Origin: Hymenobacter sp. J193
GTDB lineage: Bacteria; Bacteroidota; Bacteroidia; Cytophagales; Hymenobacteraceae
DNA: 64,000 bases
Assembly: GCF_024700075.1 (NCBI RefSeq)
Contig: NZ_JAJONE010000001.1
Span: forward strand, 4,801,855 to 4,865,854
Reading direction: 5' to 3'
Part shown: positions 35,167-44,662 of the stretch, piece by piece
Layout: every line of letters begins with the position of its first letter
Numbering within the stretch: the stretch's first letter is position 1
The notes under the pieces: model-generated
Told to the model about the DNA's origin: nothing
Database searches by the model: none
Seen by the model: only the letters and a program-made list of their open reading frames with translations
Translations under genes and position numbers: made by a program

Positions 35167-35826
35167 ATGCCCAGCTACACCGAGGAGAACTACCTGAAAG
35201 CCATTTACAAGCTGGCGGAAACCACGCCGGGCGCCGACGTGACGACCAACAGCATCTCGGAGGTGCTGCAGACACGGCCTGCCTCGGTGACGGATATGTT
35301 GCGGCGGCTAAGTGAGAAAGGCCTGCTCAACTACCAGCGCTACCGGGGCGTGTCGCTCACGCCGGAGGGCCGGCGGGTGGCCTTGCTCACTATCCGCAAG
35401 CATAGGCTCTGGGAAGTGTTTCTGGTGCAGCAGCTGGGCTTCACCTGGGACGAGGTGCATGAGGTGGCCGAGGAGCTGGAGCACATCCAGTCGCCGCTCC
35501 TGGTGCAGCGCCTCGATGAGTTTCTGGGCTTTCCGCAGACCGACCCCCACGGAGACCCTATCCCGGCCGCCGACGGCTCCGTTCACCGCACCCGCCACCG
35601 CCTCGTGGCCGACCTTGCCCTGGGCGAAGCCGGCACCGTGGTGGCCGTGCGCAACACCGCCGTACCCTTCCTGCAGTACCTCGACAAGGTAGGATTACGG
35701 CTGGGCTCCCGACTTGAAGTACTGGATAAGACCGAGTTTGATAACTCTCTGGAAGTCAACATCGACAACTCCCGCCGCCAGCATATTTCTGCCGAGGTTT
35801 CCCGCAACCTGTTCGTCTCGCTTTAA
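35167..35826 (+). CDS. MntR/DtxR-family metal-dependent transcriptional regulator
   Basis: 219 residues. The N-terminal winged helix (TEENYLKAIYKL, TNSISEVLQTRPASVTDMLRRLSEKGLL), a metal-binding dimerisation domain (RKHRLWEVFLVQQLGF, DEVHEVAEELEHI) and a C-terminal FeoA/SH3-like domain (about 145-219). These place it with Fe2+ or Mn2+-sensing repressors. No transporter gene is adjacent, so targets lie elsewhere. Confidence 0.92.
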   Translation: MPSYTEENYLKAIYKLAETTPGADVTTNSISEVLQTRPASVTDMLRRLSEKGLLNYQRYRGVSLTPEGRRVALLTIRKHRLWEVFLVQQLGFTWDEVHEVAEELEHIQSPLLVQRLDEFLGFPQTDPHGDPIPAADGSVHRTRHRLVADLALGEAGTVVAVRNTAVPFLQYLDKVGLRLGSRLEVLDKTEFDNSLEVNIDNSRRQHISAEVSRNLFVSL

Positions 35827-35941
35827 ACGGTGAGCTGGTGGAATAGTGCGTTTGACGTTCTACTCGCGCAATTAGCGCAAGCGGCGCAGAAAGAACATCA
35901 AACGCAGCATTTTACCATTACACCATTTCACCATTTCACCG

Positions 35942-37321
35942 TTGCTGCCTCCCGCTCTTTCCGATACCATTGTGGCCTTGTCCACGCCGCCCGGCGCGGG
36001 CGCCATTGCGGTGCTGCGCCTCTCGGGTCCGCAGGCCATCCAGCTCACCGACGGCCTTTTCGCGGGCAAGCGCCTGCACGAGCAACCGGGCCATACCCTG
36101 CACTACGGCACCCTGCGCGACGAGGGCCGCATTCTGGATGAGGTGGTGGTTTCCCTGTTTCGGGGGCCGCACTCCTACACTCGGGAGGATGTGGTGGAAA
36201 TCAGCTGCCACGGCTCCGACTACATTGTGCAGCAGGTGCTGGCCGCGCTGGTGCGCCGTGGGGCCCGCCTAGCCGAGGCCGGGGAGTTTACCAAGCGTGC
36301 CTTCCTGCACGGTGCCTTCGACCTGGCCCAGGCCGAGGCCGTAGCTGACCTTATTGCCGCCGACTCGGCCCTCTCGCACCAGGTGGCCATGCAGCAGATG
36401 CGCGGCGGCTTTTCCCGGGAGCTGAAGGACCTGCGTGCCCGGCTGGTGCAGTTTGCGTCGTTGCTGGAGCTGGAGCTGGATTTTGGGGAAGAAGACGTAG
36501 AATTTGCCGACCGCACCGGCCTCACCCGCCTGCTGCAGGAGCTGCAAACCGTCATCCGGCAGCTGCTGCGCTCCTTTGAGCTGGGCAACGTCATCAAAAA
36601 CGGCGTAACGACTGTTATTGCCGGCAAGCCCAACGCGGGTAAATCAACCCTGCTGAACGCTTTGCTGAACGAGGAACGCGCCATCGTTTCGGCGGTGCCC
36701 GGCACAACCCGCGACTTTATCGAGGATGAAGTAAGCATCGAAGGCATCCGGTTTCGGTTTGTGGACACGGCTGGCCTGCGCGAAACCACCGACGTGGTGG
36801 AGTCCATTGGCGTGGAGCGTACCCGGCAGCGGGTGCGGCAGGCGGCGCTGCTTTTGTATCTGTTCGACCTGACGGCCACAACGCCCGCCGAAGTAGCCGC
36901 CGAGCTGGCCGAGCTAAACCCCGAGGGCCGCATTCCCACGCTGGCCGTGGGTAACAAGTTCGACCAGATAAGTACGGCGGAAGCAGCCGCTTTTTCCCAA
37001 CCCGACACCCTGCTGATTTCGGCTGCCACCGGCCAGGGGCTGCCCGAACTGCAGCAGGCGCTGCTACGGCACGTACGCGGCTCAGGCCTCGACCGCACCG
37101 GCTCGGCTACCATCGTAACGAACGTGCGCCACGCCCGCAGCCTGGAAGCGTCCCTTGAAGCCCTGGACGCCGTACTACTGGGCCTGAGCACGCACCACGG
37201 CACGGAGTTGCTGGCCGCCGACCTGCGTCGCGCATTGGCTTACCTGGGCGAAATCACCGGCGAAATATCCACCGACGACTTGCTGACCAGCATCTTCACC
37301 CAGTTCTGTATCGGGAAATAG
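35942..37321 (+). CDS. mnmE: tRNA uridine-5-carboxymethylaminomethyl(34) synthesis GTPase MnmE
   Basis: 459 residues from a TTG start at 35942. The N-terminal formyl-THF-binding domain begins DTIVALSTPPGAGAIAVLRLSG; GEFTKRAFLHGAFDLAQAEAVADLI marks the helical domain; the G domain has GKPNAGKST (228-236), DTAGLRETTD and NKFD; the protein ends with the invariant FCIGK. With MnmG it modifies the wobble uridine of several tRNAs. The use of TTG is inferred from the absence of an ATG before conserved sequence. Confidence 0.95.
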   Translation: MLPPALSDTIVALSTPPGAGAIAVLRLSGPQAIQLTDGLFAGKRLHEQPGHTLHYGTLRDEGRILDEVVVSLFRGPHSYTREDVVEISCHGSDYIVQQVLAALVRRGARLAEAGEFTKRAFLHGAFDLAQAEAVADLIAADSALSHQVAMQQMRGGFSRELKDLRARLVQFASLLELELDFGEEDVEFADRTGLTRLLQELQTVIRQLLRSFELGNVIKNGVTTVIAGKPNAGKSTLLNALLNEERAIVSAVPGTTRDFIEDEVSIEGIRFRFVDTAGLRETTDVVESIGVERTRQRVRQAALLLYLFDLTATTPAEVAAELAELNPEGRIPTLAVGNKFDQISTAEAAAFSQPDTLLISAATGQGLPELQQALLRHVRGSGLDRTGSATIVTNVRHARSLEASLEALDAVLLGLSTHHGTELLAADLRRALAYLGEITGEISTDDLLTSIFTQFCIGK

Positions 37322-37490
37322 CCGGGTCCGCCAGCGTGAGCTATAGGTTTTTAGCAACAACTTTCGGGCGTTTCGCTTAATTATCGGCATAGCGAATAAT
37401 TTTGCGCTTCGAGCCGAACTTCTACCCCCGGTTGGCGGTAGTATAATGTCCGGCTTTCGGGTCGGGCTTTCCGGCCTGCCGGTAATTCTT

Positions 37491-37498
37491 TACTTTCG
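37491..37498 (+). promoter_or_regulatory. -7 promoter box candidate for citrate synthase
   Basis: TACTTTCG, one base off TAnnTTTG, 27 nt before the gltA ATG. No clear -33 TTG. Confidence 0.35.
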
Positions 37499-37524
37499 CC
37501 CCGCATCCACCCTAATACACGCTT

Positions 37525-38811
<1,287 letters not shown>

Positions 38812-38827
38812 GCGTTGCTTAGGCAAT

Positions 38828-38858
38828 AAAAAGGCTACCCGGTACGGGTAGCCTTTTT
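38828..38858 (+). terminator. Intrinsic terminator of gltA
   Basis: Stem 38828-38840 / 38846-38858 (AAAAAGGCTACCC), loop GGTAC, then a T-run. Confidence 0.93.
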
Positions 38859-38888
38859 TTATGGCTTATAACTTATGCTTGTTGAGTG

Positions 38889-39269
38889 CTAGCGGGCAGC
38901 TACGGTTTGGCTATTCAGTACGGCTAGTTGGGGCATCAGCGGCTGCACGCGGGCCATTTGGTCAGGCATCAGGATGGATGCCAGCTGTGCTTCATAGCCA
39001 GCCTGAATCCGGGCCAGTTGATTTTCATTTTCCAGAGGAGAGCCAGCGTGCATCTGTACCCGCGCTACTTCCCGCATCATCCGAATGCTCAGGCTGCGCA
39101 CACGCTTATACTGTCCCTCATTCAACTGGCCCTCATCCGCAAATGAGCGACTGATAGTAGTAGCCTGCCGACTGATGGGCGAGTCACCGGCCGTGTTCAT
39201 GCAGCCTGACAAAAGACTGCCACCGCATAGCAGCAGCACGGCACAAGCGGAGTGAATAGAAGTACGCAT
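38889..39269 (-). CDS. Spy/CpxP-like small lipoprotein
   Basis: 126 residues with a lipoprotein signal (LLLCGGSLLSGC). The mature part is helical: ISRSFADEGQLNEGQYKRVRSLSIRM, cited as GQLNEGQYKRV, then LARIQAGYEAQLASIL and MPDQMARVQPL. The pattern 'L-x-EGQYxxVxxL ... YExxLAxIL-PxQ' is shared with the gene at 39482-39865 and, more weakly, 23636-24043. Function unknown; envelope location likely. Confidence 0.72.
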   Translation of the reverse strand: MRTSIHSACAVLLLCGGSLLSGCMNTAGDSPISRQATTISRSFADEGQLNEGQYKRVRSLSIRMMREVARVQMHAGSPLENENQLARIQAGYEAQLASILMPDQMARVQPLMPQLAVLNSQTVAAR

Positions 39270-39428
39270 TGGCTGTAAGGGCTATAGGTGCAGACAAGTA
39301 AACAGAGGCAGGAAAAAATGAAGGAACGCATTATTTGAATTCCCCTACTTAATCTTGACCAAAGATAATAATATCCAATCGTATTCCAGTGAATAGTGAC
39401 AACTTATTTTGTTAATGTTATAAAAATA

Positions 39429-39458
39429 CAAAAGCACCTACTCGCGCAGGTGCTTTTG
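39429..39458 (-). terminator. Terminator of the second Spy/CpxP-like gene
   Basis: Stem CAAAAGCACCT / AGGTGCTTTTG (39429-39439 / 39448-39458); read leftward it is followed by TATTTTTAT. The rest of the 39270-39481 gap is AT-rich and shows nothing else. Confidence 0.85.
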
Positions 39459-39481
39459 ACAGTTGACTGGAGTGGCTTGTG

Positions 39482-39865
39482 TTAGTTGGCCATAATGCTC
39501 AGGGCAGTCATGTTCGTTTGGGCTTCCTGATACAAGGCCAACTGCCGGGGGCGCAACAAATCGGCTAGCGCCTGCTCATACTGCTGTTGGGCATCTGCCA
39601 ACTGCTGGTCGAGTATCTCAGGGTCGGCGGCATAGCGCGACTTCAGGTCATCCACGGCAATGAGCATCCGGGTGTTGAGCTTTTTGATTTTGAGATACTG
39701 CCCTTCGTCCAACTGCATGGCACTGGCCATGGAGCGCGAAAGTTTGGTCGCGCGGGCTGCAATAGCCGCGCCGTGGTCGGTGGTGATGGTGGTGACACCG
39801 GAACCCGCTTGGCTGGCCGTGCCCAGCGCCAGCAGCATTCCAATGAGTAAGCAGAGCTTTTTCAT
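39482..39865 (-). CDS. Spy/CpxP-like small secreted protein
   Basis: 127 residues from ATG 39865 with a Sec signal peptide (LLIGMLLALGTASQA). The mature helices include MQLDEGQYLKIKKLNTRML, and QQQYEQALADLLRPRQLALY, matching the helix-Q layout of its neighbour at 38889-39269. Tandem paralogues of periplasmic helical chaperone-like proteins fit best, but this is by motif spacing only. Confidence 0.72.
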   Translation of the reverse strand: MKKLCLLIGMLLALGTASQAGSGVTTITTDHGAAIAARATKLSRSMASAMQLDEGQYLKIKKLNTRMLIAVDDLKSRYAADPEILDQQLADAQQQYEQALADLLRPRQLALYQEAQTNMTALSIMAN

Positions 39866-40124
39866 ACGTAAAAGAGGGTTAGGTAAGAGAGTGAGGAAAA
39901 GAAGAAAGAAAAGCGAAAACACAGCGTCTGGCTTCTAAGGAAAATAGAACCTGGCCCCTTGCTAGCAAAGATACAGGAAGTTTTGATTTAAAAAATAAAA
40001 ATTATTACTATTCTAATTTAAAGCTTTTAGACCAAATAACTATAATATAGATTATCAGCTCATTAATTGGCTTATGAAAAACTTCAACTATAAGTAAACT
40101 CAGGGCCTTCAAAACATAAAAAAA

Positions 40125-40149
40125 GCCCTGCTCGGTGAAGAACAGGGCT
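40125..40149 (-). terminator. Terminator of the OmpA-family gene
   Basis: On the minus strand AGCCCTG / CAGGGCT (40134-40149) is followed by TTTTTTTATG. The adjacent AT-rich stretch 39923-40120 holds no gene that I can see. Confidence 0.75.
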
Positions 40150-40175
40150 GCTCAGCCTTTCAAAGTGCAAGTAGC

Positions 40176-42110
40176 TTACAGAATCCGAAACTCAATCCGA
40201 CGATTTTGCTGCCGGTTGCTGTCTGTGTCATTTGGTACCAGCGGCTTGGTTTCGCCGTAGCCTCTGAACCGCAGCCGGTTTGCGGAAATGCCGTTCCCTG
40301 CCAGATAGTCGTACACGGAGCGGGCCCGGTTCAGGGAAAGTTTTTCGTTGTCGTTATCAGCCCCGATATCATCGGTATGGCCGGCTATTTCCACCTGCAC
40401 ATCCTTGTACTGGCGCATGAAAGCAATCAGCCGGTTAAGCTCCGTGCGCGAGGTAGGCTTAAGCTTGTACTCGTTGGTTTCGAAAAACAGGTTGTTAAGC
40501 ACCATCGTGCGGCCGGCGCGCAGCGGATCCAGATACAAGTCCAGCGTGAGCGGGTCGAAGGCGTGTTTGTCGGTGTAGTCGAAGCTCATGCTTTTAAGCA
40601 GATAGCCATCGGCTGAAGCGTACATGGCATACTGCCGGCCTTCGTTGAGCACCACGGTATAGTCGCCATCCAGGGGGTCAGACGTCACGTACTGAACCAG
40701 CTCGTTGGTTTGCAGATCATAGAGCTGCACATCAGCTTTCAGCGGCTTTTTGGTAGTGGCGTCGAACACGCGGCCTTGGGTGTAGGTGCTGGTTTCGCGT
40801 GACCGAACGGCCTTGGGAACGTCGAACGAAAACAGCTCCACCGGCCGGTCCCGCTCCATAACGCCGGGCTCGTTGGGGCGGGTGCGCGAGCAGTAGCCCC
40901 GGCTGTTATCGGAGGCGATAAAGAGCGAGGCTTCGTTTTCGTGGGTGTTGAGTGGGTAGCCCAGGTTTTCGGGCAGCGACCAAGCAGTTCCGGTCAGATT
41001 ACACTTATACACGTCGAGCCCGCCCATACCTACCAGCCCATCCGTGACGTAGTACAGCGTGGTGCCGCTGGCATGGATGAAGGGCGCCATATCCTTGCCG
41101 GCGGTATTGACGGGTGTGCCCAGGTTGTGAGCAGGGCTCCAGGTACCGTCTTCCTGCAGCGTCGTCACGTAAATATCTTCCAGGCCCTGCCCGCCGCGCC
41201 GGTCGGAGGTGAAGTACAGCGTACGGCCATCGGCCGACAACGACGGCTGCGAATCCCAGGCAACGGAGTTGACCAGCTTGCCCAGGTTGCGGGGCTTACT
41301 CCAGTTGTTGCCGGTGCGCCGCGAAATGTACAGGTCGCAGTTGCCTACCGAGCCGGGCCGGTCGCAGGACGCAAACACCAGGGTTTTGCCGTCGCCGGAA
41401 ATCGAGCCGGCGCCTTCATTCAGCTGCGTGTTGATAGCGGCCGAAATGGGTTGCGGTGTACCCAGAGTGCCATCCTTGTTTTGCCGGCTTAGGTACAGGT
41501 CTTCGTCGCTCTGGGCCGTAGGCCGGGCCGTATACAGCAGGAAGCGGTTATCGGCGGTGATGGAAGGGAAGTACTGGTAGCGGAACGTATTGAGGGGCTC
41601 GGCCACGCGCTGGGGGGCCGGGCCGGTAGGCGCCGCTACGGCCTGCACCGCAAACTCACAGTTTAGTAATTGCTGATGCGCCTTGGGAATGCTACGTTGG
41701 CCTTTGGGGGCCGATTTCAGGAAGCGGCTGTAGCTTTCCCCTGCCACCGGGTATTCGCCGAAGCTCATAGCCAGTTCTCCCAGCGTAAAATAGTCCAGAA
41801 ACCGGGCCGGGTCGAAAGGCAGCAGCTTCAGGCCCCGCTCGTACGCTTCGTAGGCTGCGCGGGTGTTGCCGGTAGCTTTCAGCAGGGAGCCTTTTACCAG
41901 GTACGGCTCGCCCAGCGAAGGAAACTTCGCGTTCAGCACCTGCAGCGTTTCAATAGCCTTGTCGAACTCCCGGTTTTTGGCCTGGCTCTGGGCTTTCTCA
42001 AACAGGTTACGCGCCTTGGTATTGTTGGTCGACAGCTTTTGCTGTGCGTATAGCGGCGGCCCGGCCAGCAAGGCCAGCGCGAATAAGGCAACAACGAAGA
42101 AACGACACAT
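40176..42110 (-). CDS. OmpA-family protein with TPR, PD40 propeller and regulatory-like domain
   Basis: 644 residues with a signal peptide (ALALLAGPPLYAQ). In order: TPR-like helices (about 30-150), WD40/PD40 beta-propeller repeats (SITADNRFLLYT, SISGDGKTLVFASC, SLSADGRTLYFTSD; about 180-420), a carboxypeptidase-regulatory-like sandwich (about 447-515), and a C-terminal OmpA peptidoglycan-binding domain (AGHTDDIGADNDNEKLSLNRARSV). This is the same order as PorE of the type 9 secretion system, though similar proteins occur in multiple copies in Bacteroidota. No lipobox is seen. It starts 16 bp after queE ends, so the two are likely co-transcribed. Confidence 0.88.
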   Translation of the reverse strand: MCRFFVVALFALALLAGPPLYAQQKLSTNNTKARNLFEKAQSQAKNREFDKAIETLQVLNAKFPSLGEPYLVKGSLLKATGNTRAAYEAYERGLKLLPFDPARFLDYFTLGELAMSFGEYPVAGESYSRFLKSAPKGQRSIPKAHQQLLNCEFAVQAVAAPTGPAPQRVAEPLNTFRYQYFPSITADNRFLLYTARPTAQSDEDLYLSRQNKDGTLGTPQPISAAINTQLNEGAGSISGDGKTLVFASCDRPGSVGNCDLYISRRTGNNWSKPRNLGKLVNSVAWDSQPSLSADGRTLYFTSDRRGGQGLEDIYVTTLQEDGTWSPAHNLGTPVNTAGKDMAPFIHASGTTLYYVTDGLVGMGGLDVYKCNLTGTAWSLPENLGYPLNTHENEASLFIASDNSRGYCSRTRPNEPGVMERDRPVELFSFDVPKAVRSRETSTYTQGRVFDATTKKPLKADVQLYDLQTNELVQYVTSDPLDGDYTVVLNEGRQYAMYASADGYLLKSMSFDYTDKHAFDPLTLDLYLDPLRAGRTMVLNNLFFETNEYKLKPTSRTELNRLIAFMRQYKDVQVEIAGHTDDIGADNDNEKLSLNRARSVYDYLAGNGISANRLRFRGYGETKPLVPNDTDSNRQQNRRIEFRIL

Positions 42111-42126
42111 ACACGGTGGTGGGAGC

Positions 42127-42780
42127 TTAAGGAATATCGAGGTACTTATGCGTTTGTAGGGACACCTGCCACTGCGGGTGCTCCTTCACGTAGTCGATGA
42201 GCAGGGGGGTAATTGCGGCGGCTTTGCTCCACTCCGGCTGCAGATAAAGGCGCGTGTGCGGCCCGGCCAAAGCGGCGTGCTGTTCGGCCCAGGCAAAGTC
42301 GCTCTTGTTGAACACCACTACCTTCAGTTCGTGCGCCTGTGCTACCACGTCGGGCCGCGGCGCCTTGAACTTCTTGGGCGACACGCACACCCAGTCCCAG
42401 ACACCCGTGAGCGGATAGGCGCCCGAGGTTTCCAGCCAGGTTTGGCAGCCTGCTTCTTTCAGAGCCTTGGTGAGGCCTGTAAGATCGTACATCAGCGGCT
42501 CGCCCCCGGTGATGACCACGTTGCGGCCAGGATGCGCGGTGGCGGCCTGCACCATATCGGCCAGGAACACGCGCGGGTGCTGGCCGGCATCCCAAGATTC
42601 CTTTACGTCGCACCACACGCAGCCTACGTCGCATCCACCCAGACGCAGAAAATAGGCCGCGCGCCCGGCGTTATACCCCTCACCCTGAATAGTATAAAAC
42701 TGTTCCATCAGCGGCAGGGCCGCCGTGGTATCCGGCGTGAGGGAGGAAAGGACGGGCAGAGAAGTCAGCAAGTCAGTCAA
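42127..42780 (-). CDS. queE: 7-carboxy-7-deazaguanine synthase
   Basis: 217 residues. Radical-SAM motif CDVGCVWC (Cys50, Cys54, Cys57; CxxxCxxC), FYTIQGEGYNAGRAAYFLRLGG before it, ITGGEPLMY and LETSG after it. It converts carboxytetrahydropterin to 7-carboxy-7-deazaguanine on the queuosine path. The first 24 residues before MEQFYTIQGEG are also seen in relatives, so the 42780 start is kept. Confidence 0.93.
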   Translation of the reverse strand: MTDLLTSLPVLSSLTPDTTAALPLMEQFYTIQGEGYNAGRAAYFLRLGGCDVGCVWCDVKESWDAGQHPRVFLADMVQAATAHPGRNVVITGGEPLMYDLTGLTKALKEAGCQTWLETSGAYPLTGVWDWVCVSPKKFKAPRPDVVAQAHELKVVVFNKSDFAWAEQHAALAGPHTRLYLQPEWSKAAAITPLLIDYVKEHPQWQVSLQTHKYLDIP

Positions 42781-42919
42781 AGCGCAAGCAAAATCAAAAA
42801 GGCCGGTTTCCGGGGCGGAACCAGCTACCTCGCAGCATAGTTCCGTCCCGGACGTCCGACCTGAAAAGTAACAGAATCCGGCGGCAAATGAAAGCTAAAG
42901 ATACCGGAAAAATAGGATT

Positions 42920-43831
42920 CTACCGGGCGTATACCTCGCCTTTGGCTGCCCGCAAGGTATTGAGCAGTAGCATGGCAATGGTCATAGGGCCCACGCCGCC
43001 GGGCACGGGCGTGATGTAGGAAGTGAGCGGAGCTACTTCATCGAACTTCACGTCGCCCTTCAGCGCCCAACCGGCTTTCCGGCTGGCATCTTCCACCCGG
43101 GTAGTACCCACGTCAATAACCACGGCGCCGGGCTTCACCATATCGGCCGTCACGAACTCCGGGCGGCCCAGGGCAGCCACCAGGATATCGGCCGTGCGGG
43201 TAATTTCGGCCAGGTTCTGGGTGCGCGAGTGGCATAAAGTAACCGTGCAGTTGCCGGGCTCCAAGTTCTTAGCCAGCAGGATGCTAACCGGCGTACCCAC
43301 GATGTTGCTTCGGCCGATAACCACGCAGTGCTTGCCATCGGTAGGCAGCTTATAGCGGCGCAGCAGTTCCACAATGCCCGAGGGCGTTGCGGGCAGCAGC
43401 GCGGGCAGCCCGGCCACCATCCGGCCGATGTTCATGGGGTGAAAACCGTCCACGTCCTTTTCGGGGCGGATGGCCTCAATCACCTTTTCGGAGGAAATGT
43501 GGCGTGGCAAGGGCAGCTGCACGATGAAGCCGTCGATGTTGTCGTCTTCGTTCAGCTCCGCTACTTTGGCCAGCAGCTCGGCTTCCGTCATGGTGTCTTC
43601 GTAGCGGAGCAGGGTGCTTTCGAAGCCGACCCGCTCGCAGGCCAGCACCTTGTTGCGCACGTAGGTTTCGGAGCCGCCATCGTGGCCCACCAGCACGGCG
43701 GCCAGGTGGGGCACTTTCTGACCAGCGGCGCGGCGCTGGGCTACTTCGGCGGCAATTTCTTCTTTAATGGCCTCGGCGGTCTGCTTGCCGTCGATAAGGC
43801 GGTAGGTGGGGGCGTCGGGGGCTGTGGTCAT
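42920..43831 (-). CDS. folD: Bifunctional methylenetetrahydrofolate dehydrogenase/cyclohydrolase
   Basis: 303 residues from ATG 43831. [13 protein letters not shown] (catalytic Lys in YxxxK), [41 protein letters not shown] and the terminal [15 protein letters not shown] are all FolD motifs. It makes 10-formyl-THF from 5,10-methylene-THF. The frame stays open upstream with no stop for another 177 codons (see 43832-44362), so the translated product may carry a long N-terminal extension; the ATG chosen here matches the normal family length. Confidence 0.93.
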   Translation of the reverse strand: MTTAPDAPTYRLIDGKQTAEAIKEEIAAEVAQRRAAGQKVPHLAAVLVGHDGGSETYVRNKVLACERVGFESTLLRYEDTMTEAELLAKVAELNEDDNIDGFIVQLPLPRHISSEKVIEAIRPEKDVDGFHPMNIGRMVAGLPALLPATPSGIVELLRRYKLPTDGKHCVVIGRSNIVGTPVSILLAKNLEPGNCTVTLCHSRTQNLAEITRTADILVAALGRPEFVTADMVKPGAVVIDVGTTRVEDASRKAGWALKGDVKFDEVAPLTSYITPVPGGVGPMTIAMLLLNTLRAAKGEVYAR

Positions 43832-44362
43832 GGTTGTGAGGTATGATGAAATGTCGGGGTCTGTATACCGGCTCACGTCTATTCGCCCGTCCGGCATCGA
43901 AGAGTAGGTAGTTTGCTCTAGTGGAAAAATAACTAGCCAGTCGCCACAGGTAATAAGCTGCTGTCCATCTGTGAAGTCAAGAGTTAAAGTCCCATCTTTA
44001 TCAAGAGAAACATCTAAAATCTGAGTATTACTCAGCGAGAAGATATTAGGTGTGTAAAGCCATGCAAACCATCCATCGAATGACTTTTCATCACATTTAC
44101 TTATCAGCTTTCCTTGCTTAACTATTTTCCAATGGCTGCCTAGCCACAAGTCAATATCAGGCACTTCTTGCTCTCTAACTACCTCACTGTTGATTTCCGC
44201 TGCTAAGCTGTTTAGCTTGATAAGATGCTTTCGGCCTATATACAACTGGTATGACTTCATCCATGTAGCCCAAACTTGCATTCCCACCATTTGCTTAGTG
44301 ATGGGAAGAAATTCAGCGGAAGAAATAGTTTTCGCAGACTTTTCTGGGAAAAGGACAGCCAT
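43832..44362 (-). CDS. Hypothetical domain fused in frame upstream of FolD
   Basis: 177 codons from ATG 44362 run straight into folD without a stop (…DISSYLTT then MTTAPDAP). The residues look like a real alpha+beta protein: [20 protein letters not shown], cited as [13 protein letters not shown], then [16 protein letters not shown] and [21 protein letters not shown], which recalls small immunity-like or DUF6188-type folds, weakly. The base composition is clearly more AT-rich than folD. It may be a gene that lost its stop and fused with folD, or a translational fusion. Function unknown. Confidence 0.6.
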
Positions 44363-44376
44363 ACTATGCCTTTAGG

Positions 44377-44556
44377 TTACTCCTGCTCCGCCTTGGCTTT
44401 GCTTTCGTGGGCGGCAATGGCTTCGCGGCCGGCATCGAGGATGTTTTTTTCCATTACGGGCCAATCGTCGCGCCAGCGGAACTTGCGCTCCTGGCCGCGG
44501 CGGATTTTTTCCAGCTGTTCTTCGCTGGTACAGTTACTCGTGAGGTTGTTCGACAT
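44377..44556 (-). CDS. Small charged hypothetical protein
   Basis: 59 residues: MSNNLTSNCTSEEQLEKIRR at the start, then a Lys/Arg/Glu-rich helix with RKFRWRDDWPVMEKNIL and a tail EQE. No known domain. It lies 14 bp upstream of the fused folD frame and downstream of lepA on the same strand, so it is probably part of the same transcript. Confidence 0.65.
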   Translation of the reverse strand: MSNNLTSNCTSEEQLEKIRRGQERKFRWRDDWPVMEKNILDAGREAIAAHESKAKAEQE

Positions 44557-44628
44557 GGGGTGAGGCAGTAATCATACCTCGCCGTGTCAGGGGAAGTGTA
44601 TGAGGTGAAAATGAAGGTTACAACACAA

Positions 44629-44655
44629 AAAAACGCGCCCCGGCGGGACGCGTTT
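44629..44655 (-). terminator. Intrinsic terminator of lepA
   Basis: On the minus strand AAACGCGTCCCG pairs with CGGGGCGCGTTT (bulged), followed by TTTTGTGTTG, just past the lepA stop. Confidence 0.75.
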
Positions 44656-44662
44656 CACTTAC

